A DNA stretch of 47,476 bases from Spirochaetota bacterium (lineage in GTDB: Bacteria > Spirochaetota > UBA4802 > JAFGJZ01), in contig JAFGRW010000044.1 in assembly GCA_016934935.1 (NCBI GenBank), forward strand, positions 1-47,476. The letters run 5' to 3'. This document shows, piece after piece, positions 16,512 through 24,900 of this stretch. The translations under genes and the position numbers were made by a program. The stretch's first letter is position 1; the number at the start of each line of letters is the position of its first letter. Below the pieces are notes generated by a model, which was not told where the DNA came from, made no database searches, and saw only the letters and a list, made by a program, of their open reading frames with translations.

Positions 16512-18494
16512 ATGAAAAGATTAACCCGCAAAAAGGCGCTCTTTGTTGTAACTCTGCTTGTTCTGTTAATCGGATGTTTTAAAAAATCTGACGGGCTTGA
16601 TGGTTCGGATATACAATCGATTATGCGATCGATATTATACCGCCATGTATCGCAGAACGAGTTTACAGATGAAGTTTCACGAAGAATGCTCGAGAATCTG
16701 ATTAAACTCACTGATCCGTACAAGCTCTATTTCTATGAATCTGACATAGATTCTTTCCGCAAACATGCTGATAAACTGAATGACTATGCCTCATCGGGTG
16801 ACCTTTCGTTTATCACAAGCTATTTTAAACTGTTTAAATCGCGATATAACGAAAGTATGAAAATATTCAGTAAAAGAGTTGATGGCGAATTCGATTTTAC
16901 CAAAGATGAGTATATGATCGTTGACCGTGAAAAAATAGAATTTGCTGGTTCACAAAAAGAGCTGGAAGAGCGATGGAGAAAAAGAATCAAATTCCAGCTT
17001 CTAAACTACCTCAATATGGATATGACCATGGATGAGTCGCGAAAAAGACTCAAACGTCATTATGACATGGTTAGCAAAGAGATGATGAAATTCGATCAGG
17101 AAAAAGTAATTTCAATTTATCTTAATGCATTCAGTTCAGCTCTCGATCCCCATTCTGCTTATATGACTGCCAAGGACTATGAAGATTTCAGAATATCGAT
17201 GAATTTGAAACTTGAGGGAATCGGGGCAGTGCTTCGGTCTGAAGACGGGTTTACATATGTTGATTCGGTAATTCCCGGAGGACCTGTTTCCAAGATGGAT
17301 CCCGACAAAACCGTGCAGCCAAACGACAAAATAATTGCTGTAGCCCAGGGAGAAAAGGAGCCTGAAAGTATCATAGATATGCCTCTGCGTGAAGCGGTTG
17401 ACAAGATTCGCGGCAAGAAGGGATCTATCGTGCGACTGGTAATAATGAGAAAAGCACCCGGTGAAAAGAGTGAAAAAAGAATAATTGTATCTGTTGAGCG
17501 AGATCAGGTGGTTTTAGAACAGCAGGCAGCCAAGCATGCTGTTCATACTGTAAAAAAAGAGAAGAGTAGTGTTAAGGTCGGGTATATAAAACTGCCTACT
17601 TTTTACGTCGATTGGGAAGAATACTATAAGCGGAATCCTGAAGCGAAGATGTCCGCTCGCGATGTATTTAACTCGATTCATGCTTTAAATAAAGAAAAAA
17701 TAGATGTTATGGTTTTTGATTTACGGAATAACCCCGGGGGTGGTCTGGAACAGGCCGAACTTATCGCTGGTTATTTTCTTCCCGGTGGGCCGGTATTACA
17801 GGTTAAGGATCACGAACAGGTGCAGGTGCGCTATGATAAAGATCCTGCCGTCTATTATGATGGTCCGTTGGTTGTATTGGTAAATAATCAGAGTGCCAGC
17901 GCTTCTGAAATATTCGCGGGCACAATCAGGGATTACAAAAGAGGACTTATAGTTGCTCCGACCCGTACTTTTGGTAAAGGAAGTGTTCAGCAACTCACGG
18001 ATCTTCGTCAGGGGGGCGCTGTAAAGATTACAATACAGCTTTTCTATCAGCCTTCGGGTACTTCAAATAACAAGGATGGAATAGTTCCACATATAACAGT
18101 TCCTTCGTACAGTCAGCTGATTAACTATTACGAGAGCGATCTGGACTATGCCCTTGACTGGACACCCATAAAACCCGCTCCTTACAAGGATTTTGGTGAC
18201 ACTTTTTTCTCTAAGGCGCTAATAAACAGGCTTTCGACCTTGTCCGGAGCACGTGTTAAGAGCGATCCGGACTTCAAAGAGATGCAAAAAAAGATAGCTG
18301 AGTATCTTAAAGAAGATAATACCAAGAAGATCAGTCTCAAGATGGATCCGTCGGAAAAGGATGATAAGGTTGGTGAAGAGATCAGTGTTAGCAAGCCGGA
18401 TCCAGACGCGGTGTACGACCTGAAAAATGACATATTTCTGAAGGAAGCATTTAATATTGCTGCCGATTACGCGGAAGTCAGAAAGGGCAAGTAA
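16512..18494 (+). CDS. prc: Tail-specific / C-terminal processing protease (S41), lipoprotein
   Basis: 660 residues, close to the 682 of E. coli Prc. The signal ends in VLLIGC, a good lipobox, so the protein is probably a lipoprotein facing the periplasm. An N-terminal helical Prc domain (residues 35-220) comes first, then a PDZ domain (LEGIGAVL...VIPGGPVSK, about 235-320), then the S41 core with SASASEIFAG and TFGKGSVQQ. By alignment to E. coli Prc the catalytic pair is Ser463 and Lys489. The C-terminal helical domain is charged and Lys-rich. The enzyme cleaves periplasmic proteins with non-polar C-termini and affects envelope and murein hydrolase turnover. ATG 16512 has AGGA about 12 bases upstream. 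The glycosyltransferase gene starts 19 bases after the stop. Confidence 0.95.
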   Translation: MKRLTRKKALFVVTLLVLLIGCFKKSDGLDGSDIQSIMRSILYRHVSQNEFTDEVSRRMLENLIKLTDPYKLYFYESDIDSFRKHADKLNDYASSGDLSFITSYFKLFKSRYNESMKIFSKRVDGEFDFTKDEYMIVDREKIEFAGSQKELEERWRKRIKFQLLNYLNMDMTMDESRKRLKRHYDMVSKEMMKFDQEKVISIYLNAFSSALDPHSAYMTAKDYEDFRISMNLKLEGIGAVLRSEDGFTYVDSVIPGGPVSKMDPDKTVQPNDKIIAVAQGEKEPESIIDMPLREAVDKIRGKKGSIVRLVIMRKAPGEKSEKRIIVSVERDQVVLEQQAAKHAVHTVKKEKSSVKVGYIKLPTFYVDWEEYYKRNPEAKMSARDVFNSIHALNKEKIDVMVFDLRNNPGGGLEQAELIAGYFLPGGPVLQVKDHEQVQVRYDKDPAVYYDGPLVVLVNNQSASASEIFAGTIRDYKRGLIVAPTRTFGKGSVQQLTDLRQGGAVKITIQLFYQPSGTSNNKDGIVPHITVPSYSQLINYYESDLDYALDWTPIKPAPYKDFGDTFFSKALINRLSTLSGARVKSDPDFKEMQKKIAEYLKEDNTKKISLKMDPSEKDDKVGEEISVSKPDPDAVYDLKNDIFLKEAFNIAADYAEVRKGK

Positions 18495-18513
18495 TTCCGG
18501 AGGATAATTAATA

Positions 18514-19554
18514 ATGGCTAACGAAAAAGTGAAAACGGAAAAAAGTGGCAAGAGAATCAAATCGACACAGGTAGAGGTTTCGGTTATTCTTCCTGTTTAT
18601 AACGAGGAAGATAATATTGTCCGGCAGTATGAAAAATTGACATCCAGCATGCATAAAATTGGCAAGAAATATGAAATTATTTTTGTGGATGACGGAAGTG
18701 TTGATAAGTCGGTTGAACTGTTGTCAGAAATAGCTCAAAGAGATAAGAATGTTAAACTGGTAGCGTTTCGCAGAAATTTTGGTCAAACCGCAGCTATGCG
18801 TGCCGGGATTGATCATGCTGTTGGAGATATTATCGTCTTTATGGATTCTGATCTTCAAAACGAGTCAGATGATATTGAGCTTCTTTTGGATAAGATTGAA
18901 GAGGGTTACGATGTGGCGGCCGGTTGGCGGAAAAAAAGGCATGATAAGTTCTTTACTCGTAAAGTTCCATCTTTTTTCGCGAATCACATTATTGCCTGGG
19001 TTACCGGTGTCAAGCTGCATGACCTGGGCTGTTCTCTAAAGGCTTTCCGGGCGGATATATTAAAAAAAGTTAAACTATATGGCGAAATGCATCGTTTTAT
19101 TCCTGTTCATGCTTCATGGATCGGAGCATCGATAATTGAGGTTCCGGTACGACATCACGCGCGAAAATACGGAAAGTCAAAGTATGGCATGATGCGTACT
19201 TTCAAGGTTTTGCTCGATCTTATTACTATAAAATTTTTGGGTTCTTTCTCTACCAAACCGATATATCTATATGGCGGTTTGGGTATAGCGACCATGTTTT
19301 TAGCGGCTATATCTGCTGTACTGGTTATAACGATGAAAATATTCTGGCGTATGAATATTACAGGAAATCCATTCTTTCAGCTGTTTTTTCTTTTTGTAAT
19401 ATTGAGTGTTATTCTTGCTTTAATGGGTGTTCAGACAGAAATTTTGATAAGAATATATCATGAATCCACTCACAGGTCGCCATATTATGTTAAGGACGTG
19501 GTTGATGGGCCGGGAAATGTGAAGAAAAACGTAAAAAAAGTGAAAAAAAGCTGA
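18514..19554 (+). CDS. Family 2 glycosyltransferase, polyprenyl-phosphate sugar type
   Basis: 346 residues of the DPM1/GtrB/ArnC-like GT2 group, which load a sugar from a nucleotide donor onto undecaprenyl phosphate at the inner membrane face. The N-terminal GT-A fold shows VILPVYNEEDN, FVDDGS (D59, D60), RRNFGQTAAMRAG and the metal-binding DSD (111-113) with LQNE. The HARKYGKSKYG segment is typical of the GtrB/YkoT subgroup. Two C-terminal membrane helices (about 245-270 and 285-308) follow, then a Lys-rich tail. GGAGG lies 9 bases upstream of the ATG. It probably forms an operon with prc. The sugar cannot be predicted. Confidence 0.92.
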   Translation: MANEKVKTEKSGKRIKSTQVEVSVILPVYNEEDNIVRQYEKLTSSMHKIGKKYEIIFVDDGSVDKSVELLSEIAQRDKNVKLVAFRRNFGQTAAMRAGIDHAVGDIIVFMDSDLQNESDDIELLLDKIEEGYDVAAGWRKKRHDKFFTRKVPSFFANHIIAWVTGVKLHDLGCSLKAFRADILKKVKLYGEMHRFIPVHASWIGASIIEVPVRHHARKYGKSKYGMMRTFKVLLDLITIKFLGSFSTKPIYLYGGLGIATMFLAAISAVLVITMKIFWRMNITGNPFFQLFFLFVILSVILALMGVQTEILIRIYHESTHRSPYYVKDVVDGPGNVKKNVKKVKKS

Positions 19555-19571
19555 TTTTTACTTAAAATGTA

Positions 19572-19602
19572 TTGACAAAATATTGCAATAATACGATATT
19601 AT
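19572..19602 (+). promoter_or_regulatory. arsR-trxA promoter with an embedded palindrome
   Basis: A perfect -35 TTGACA (19572-19577) is followed by GATATT (19595-19600, spacing 17) or TATTAT (19597-19602, spacing 19). Between them lies the 10-bp palindrome TATTGCAATA (19581-19590), a likely operator for the ArsR-type protein encoded directly downstream, giving autoregulation. Confidence 0.6.
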
Positions 19603-19614
19603 TAAGGTGCTTTT

Positions 19615-19896
19615 ATGAAGAATAAATGTGACGTTGATTACGACTATTATGCGGAGCTTTTAAAAGCGATAGGACATCCGGTGCGGCTTCAGATCGTTGC
19701 AGGGATACTTTGCGATGAGTGCAATGTTAACGGAATTGTGGAAAAACTGAATATTCCTCAGTCTACAGTTTCACAGCATTTGGGAGTTTTGCGCAGCAGG
19801 GGCATTATTACTGCTCATAAGGATGGAGTAAGTACCTGTTATAAGGTCAGTAATGAGTTTATTTTGCACATAATTACATTAATGAAAAAAAGCTAA
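19615..19896 (+). CDS. ArsR/SmtB-family regulator with vicinal cysteines
   Basis: 93-residue winged-helix repressor. The family pattern is clear: LLKAIGHPVRLQIVAGIL, then IPQSTVSQHLGVLRSRG as the recognition helix and the wing. Cysteines are C5, C33, C36 and C75. C33-D-E-C36 falls at the position of the ArsR ELCVCDL metal site, but C-x2-C beside a thioredoxin gene also fits a redox- or sulfide-sensing repressor. AAGG precedes the ATG by 7 bases. The promoter carries a palindrome suited to autoregulation, and trxA follows after 31 bases. The inducer is not determinable here. Confidence 0.9.
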   Translation: MKNKCDVDYDYYAELLKAIGHPVRLQIVAGILCDECNVNGIVEKLNIPQSTVSQHLGVLRSRGIITAHKDGVSTCYKVSNEFILHIITLMKKS

Positions 19897-19927
19897 GCAG
19901 GTTAATTCTGCTTCAGCGGGAGGTTAC

Positions 19928-20248
19928 ATGAGTTTATTGCATCTTAATGGAGATAATTTCAAATCTGAAGTGGAAGATTCGGACGTACCTGTATTGGTGG
20001 ATTTTTATGCTGATTGGTGTGGTCCGTGTCGTATGATAGCACCAGTTATCGAAAAACTTGCTGCCAAGTACACCGGTAAGGTAAAGGTTGCCAAGCTTGA
20101 TGTTGATAATGCTTCGGATCTGGCACAGCGTTTTGACGTGAGCGGAATACCAACAGTAATTTTGTTTAAAGGTGGAAAACCTGTAGACAGGTTTAGCGGT
20201 GCTTTGCCTGAAAACGCGATTGATGATTTTATTTCCCGAAACAGCTGA
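19928..20248 (+). CDS. trxA: Thioredoxin
   Basis: 106 residues, standard size. Active site WCGPC at residues 30-34, preceded by VLVDFYAD, with the cis-proline segment GIPTVILFKGG downstream. It reduces protein disulfides in the cytoplasm using thioredoxin reductase, which is not in this window. A strong GGGAGG site precedes the ATG. It lies 31 bases behind the ArsR-type gene and so is probably under that repressor. The 3' side faces cheD across 335 bases. Confidence 0.96.
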   Translation: MSLLHLNGDNFKSEVEDSDVPVLVDFYADWCGPCRMIAPVIEKLAAKYTGKVKVAKLDVDNASDLAQRFDVSGIPTVILFKGGKPVDRFSGALPENAIDDFISRNS

Positions 20249-20583
20249 AATAATGCTGTTAACGGGAAATTGACAAAGAAAATGAAATATATTTATTACT
20301 GCTGCAAATGCTCATAAACGGGTTTTTTGCGGCAGTGTATAAAGTTTTCAAATTTATACCGAAAACTTTTTAATCGGAACCTTCTTCAATATAAATTGAA
20401 TCAGCAGTATTTTTCAATATTTTTCTCTATCTATCCAGAAGAAACAAAGACCAGCCGAAAAGCCGTTATATTTCACATTACATGTTTGATCGTGATTTAC
20501 AGGTGGGCGGCCACGCTGTTAACCGCAAAGTCTTTGCGGACAGGATTGTCCAATTACGCATTTAATTTGCTGACCGTCAAGTG
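20249..20583. other. Structured convergent intergenic region with possible small RNA
   Basis: A 335-base gap between converging genes, unusually long for this window. It holds TTGACA (20270-20275) with TATTAC 18 bases on, an 11-bp hairpin with one G-U pair (ACTGCTGCAAA 20298-20308, TTTGCGGCAGT 20326-20336), and a second 7-bp hairpin CCGCAAA/TTTGCGG (20523-20529, 20533-20539). An open frame in it starts at TTG without a ribosome site and resembles no protein. Confidence 0.3.
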
Positions 20584-21114
20584 TCAGCTTCGATAACCGT
20601 TGCTGTTTCTGTCACAACTGCCGAGCGTTTTTTTTAAAAAAACCTTGCCACTTTGAACATCCATAACAAGTTTTCTGGTAAACTTGCCTCCAAGATCTTC
20701 CTGAATGATCGGTATATCTTCCATCTCCAGAATTGTTTTTGCAGCCCTGATATTATCTGCCGGTATCGTGTGTACGGTTGCTTCGGTCGAAAGAACAGCA
20801 CCTCCACCGAAAACTTTTGCCTTAAGATCCTGTCGTTTTGCTCCAACCGATATTATATCGGTAATCAGCTGAGAAATGGAATGGAGAGCGTGTTTGCCGT
20901 CAGTACTCATCTCTTTATAATTGGTTCCCAGCATTTTACCTTCAAGCATAAAATGGTTAAGGCCGGATATTCCTTTTGACGAATCATGAAGGCACACCGC
21001 AACGCATGACCCAAGAAGGGTTTGAATAAGTTCATCATCAGAAGAGACATAATATTCACCGGGATGAACAGTGATTATGTTTTTATAAAATTTTGTTGAA
21101 TAATTTTTTAACAT
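20584..21114 (-). CDS. cheD: Chemoreceptor glutamine deamidase CheD, copy 1
   Basis: 176 residues. CheD deamidates glutamines in chemoreceptors and tunes adaptation, in many bacteria with CheC. Family motifs: HPGEYYVS, LLGSCVAVCLHD with catalytic Cys37, GISGLNHFML with His54 (17 residues after the Cys, as in characterised CheD), and KVFGGGAVL. Its ATG overlaps the stop of the other cheD by one base (TAATG), so the two are translationally coupled. The C-terminal tail after FLKKTLGSC is short. No cheC lies nearby. Confidence 0.93.
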   Translation of the reverse strand: MLKNYSTKFYKNIITVHPGEYYVSSDDELIQTLLGSCVAVCLHDSSKGISGLNHFMLEGKMLGTNYKEMSTDGKHALHSISQLITDIISVGAKRQDLKAKVFGGGAVLSTEATVHTIPADNIRAAKTILEMEDIPIIQEDLGGKFTRKLVMDVQSGKVFLKKTLGSCDRNSNGYRS

Positions 21115-21710
21115 TACTTCTCGTTAAATATAATATATTGAGTCTGTTCCCTGAGCTCTTTAAAAGCTTTCTTAATATATTCATGTTCAAGCCGGATAAT
21201 CTCCGAGTTATCCTCATTGTGGTTAAGCATTTTTCTGTATGTTTTGCCGGTTTTGGGAAAATAAACAATTTTGCGCCTTACGCTGCCTGCCAGATCCAGT
21301 GCGCGTACCGGTATATGCTCAGCGGAGAAAAAGCTGTGAATAAAATTTATGTTACTTCGCTGAATCGCTTCGTTAATCTTTTTATTTACATCAAGAGCGG
21401 CTGCTCCAAAGACGTCCGCTGTTAGATCTTCCCGCCTGCCGCCTTTCTTTACAAATTCTCCGAACAGGTACTCCAGCTGTGTTATACCATATGACGCAAC
21501 ATCATCGTGTGTTATGCCGCCTGTGCCGATTTGCCCGGGCAGTATAAAATGAGCGATACCGCCTATGTTTCTTTTGTTATCATTGAGGGTAACCACAAGA
21601 CAGCTGCCGGCAACAGTCGATACTACTATATCTTCTGAAGATACAATGTGCTCTCCCGGATAAAGCATGATAAGCGGCTTGCCGTAATGGGAGTGATCGG
21701 ATTTAATCAT
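21114..21710 (-). CDS. cheD: CheD homologue, copy 2
   Basis: 198 residues. The same layout as copy 1: YPGEHIVS, VAGSCLVVTLND with Cys37, IGGIAHFILP with His54, and ADVFGAAALD in place of the Gly-rich KVFGGGAVL. The substitution of AAA for GGG and a longer charged C-terminal tail suggest it has diverged from copy 1. GAGG lies 6 bases before the ATG. It is the first gene of the cheD pair, 222 bases downstream of the SprA-like gene on the same strand; that gap (21711-21932) is AT-rich with nothing recognised. Confidence 0.9.
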   Translation of the reverse strand: MIKSDHSHYGKPLIMLYPGEHIVSSEDIVVSTVAGSCLVVTLNDNKRNIGGIAHFILPGQIGTGGITHDDVASYGITQLEYLFGEFVKKGGRREDLTADVFGAAALDVNKKINEAIQRSNINFIHSFFSAEHIPVRALDLAGSVRRKIVYFPKTGKTYRKMLNHNEDNSEIIRLEHEYIKKAFKELREQTQYIIFNEK

Positions 21711-21932
21711 GAAGACCTCTATCTATCTGATGAACAAATATACTGAAACTCGTAAAATCCGGTTGTATTTTTTCAGAGCCGTTTTTAAAAGTTCTTATAT
21801 GCAAGTTTGAGAAAGTTTGCCATGCCGTGCACTTATACAATTAATAATAATAAACATTTTAAGAAAAAACATCCAAATTGGCAAAAAAAATGGTCATAAA
21901 GCAAAAAATTGAAATTGGATGATAGGTAATGT

Positions 21933-24900
21933 TTAAAAGAGTACGGTCAAACCAAGAATATACTCGTAAGATAGTATTTCGTCTGTTACGTTACCCGATT
22001 CCCTGTCCCGGTATTTCTCAAGAGCGTATCGTCCGGTAAGACCGCCTCGAATATTTTTGTGTACATCAAGTTCAAGGGTTTGTGTCAGCATATAAAGATC
22101 GTAGGGCTCGGGAGATACTGTGTATTTGTAATCATAACGATTTAAAGTCTGGTCATACCGCATTGTAAACATGGGGTAATCGTAAAGCTTATATACTCTA
22201 GAGAGCAGGTTATACAGAAATGGTATATCTGTCTTGATTTCACAGCTATAGGTATAGGTCTTATCTTCTTGTTTTAACTTTTCTTCGGGAAGATTGTCAA
22301 AATACTTATCATCCTTTTTGTCCCTATCTGTTCCGGCACTTATATACTCTTCTTTTTCACGATATATCATGTCAACAGAAGTGTTTACTGATATGCTTTT
22401 GCGGTTACGACCGAGTTGTATACCGGCAGATGGAGAATGGATGTTTTCCAGTCGGTTTGATGTAATAAACATGTTTCTTGAATAGCTGTATCCGCAAAAA
22501 AACTGTGCCGAATGTCTTGCGTTTTGTCCTGTGTTGGGTCTAAAAAAACCAACACTGAAAAACTGCATCAGGTCAAAGGTTAGGTTGATGCCGTTAGAAA
22601 GCTGTACCATCTGTTGGGGCAGCTGTTCGATCCCGGATCTTTCGCTTATTTGCGTTAATTGGCTGAAAAGAGAGGCTCCGGTTCCAGTGAAGCTGAAAAA
22701 CGAGCTGACATCATAGGTATCCTGTACATACAGATTATTTGTGTAGTCATATAAGGGATCATCACCAGCAGGCAATGGTGAGTTAAGCTTATCATACACA
22801 TGATCCCGTCCGTTGCCGAAGTTTCCGCGCCCTGTAAAAAAGTACCAGGGAGGATATTTGAGAAGATTCAATGATGTATCAGAACATCCCATAATGGTTC
22901 TTGAAATTCCGTATTTCTCATTGAAATAGCTTTCTGTCTCATTTTCGAATGGTACTCCAGTTTCGTATAGCCGTGACAGACGTTCATAGCTTAAAGTTAT
23001 GTTTCGCAGGTTTTCAGCCGAAGTGGATGAAAAGTTAAAAGGGAACCTGAACTGCTGTCTAACCTCGGATTCACCGCTTTTGGATCTTTTAAACGGATGG
23101 TTTTGGCTGATCTCTTTATAGTCACTGAACTGATTTTCATTATAGCTGAAAAAAAGATTATGTTCGAAATCGAAACCCTTGATAGCGTTTATTCCGGTTG
23201 TGTGCTCAAATTCAAAAAAACGTTCCATTAGTTTTGTTCCTTTGCCGTCATGAATAAAAGGAACGTTAAAACCACTATCCATATCTCGATTAATTGGAGA
23301 TGAAGGGTCATCCAACCATCCTTTGTGAGTCACATATTCGGATTGGCTGTACTTTATTTTGGGTATCAGATAAAATTGATCATTACGGTATTGTAACTCG
23401 TGTGAAAGACTGCTTTTTTGATAGTCACTAAATTTATCGCTGCTATTGTCACTGTTCTTATCACCACTTATCGCTTCGGTAAGCTCTTCTCTCATACTGA
23501 ATAAAAGGTCAGTATTAAACCGGTTTACCAATAACCCCGAAAATAATTTTTTTTCGTGTTCAATCAGAAAACCTGGTGCGATCTCGTTTTCATTAGTCAA
23601 TTGTTTAAAATCATCTTCAATACTGCTCAATTGTCTGTTATCATAATCGGTTAAACGGCAGTAAAACATAGTGTTGCGAAATGATGAATTGGGAGGGGTA
23701 TATGAAAGATTAAACAAGGTGCTTTGTGTTATGGTAATTCCTCTTTTTTCTTCCGGGAATAGGGTATCACCGTTTTCAGTAATGGTTTTTTCGCGTATAA
23801 AAGAGGCATCAGTGTAAAGGTGAGGTGCTATTTCGACAGATGAGTAAAGCTCGTGAGCATCTTCACTAATATTACGTTCTGTTCTGCCAGGGCTTGTAAA
23901 ATTTTGTCCGACACCTCTTTTAATATAGTTTATATTAAAGTCCTTACCAAGCTCTGTTCCATCCTTTGTTCGATAGAAACTGTTTCGTGCGGAAATGCCA
24001 CCTTCCAAATGATAGGCAAGGTCGGTTACCGTTTCCGGGCCGCTTAGCATCAAGTTGTTAAACCAGAAGCGCCCGCTGTGCCCGCTTACTTCAAGGGTTA
24101 TGATGCGAATGTTACGCAGATCAATATTGCCTTCTTTCTGTTCTGGAGTGATTGAGCCTTTTCCTGACAGGGAAAGCTTTATTTCGTCCCAGAAATTTTT
24201 ACGTGTAATCGGTATGCTGTACCTGTAATAGTCATCGTCACTTGAGCCGATTAGAAGTGAAACTGTATCTCCAATTGTAAAGGATCTTGTGTTAATCCAG
24301 AAGATAATGTCTCGATAATGCATCATGCTTATCGGTTTGGCTAAGCGTTTCGTAGCAGAGGCGGTGTTTCCTCCAAGCGCTTCGTAGATAATCTCCAGAG
24401 AAGACTCAATAACAGCGTCATTGTCTGAAATTTTGCTTCCATAAAGTTCCTGGTACTCTTCCTGCTGTTTTTCGGCAAATGAGTTACTATAGTATTCGCT
24501 GTCGTTACTGCTGCTTACCAGTGAAACGTTGAATCTGTCGGATTGATCTATTTGGACTCCATTAATTTTCTTCTCCTGCCATCCTGGCGAAACAAGTTTT
24601 ATCGAACCGATATAAATAGAACCCTTTACGGCGGAATCTGATTTAACTGAAAGACGTAATGCTTCAGCGCGCTGAAGCAGGGCTTGGGCGTTATCGGTAA
24701 AGGAGGTACCGCGATCCAGGTGTATTAGCGCTCGATGCCATCTTTTATCAGAGAGGTCTACCCTTACTCCCGGATCAGAGGGCGCGCCTTGTACCATAGA
24801 TTGAGCGATACCTGATCCGGGGAAAGAAATTATTTCTTCAATTGTATCGAGTACTCCGTTACGGTTGAAGTCTTCGGTAGAAAGTACACCGTCCCCTTTT

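Noticed and set aside
20327..20596. Open frame of 89 codons in the trxA-cheD gap
   Set aside because: It begins at TTG with no ribosome site, overlaps the hairpins and resembles no protein. It is probably chance.
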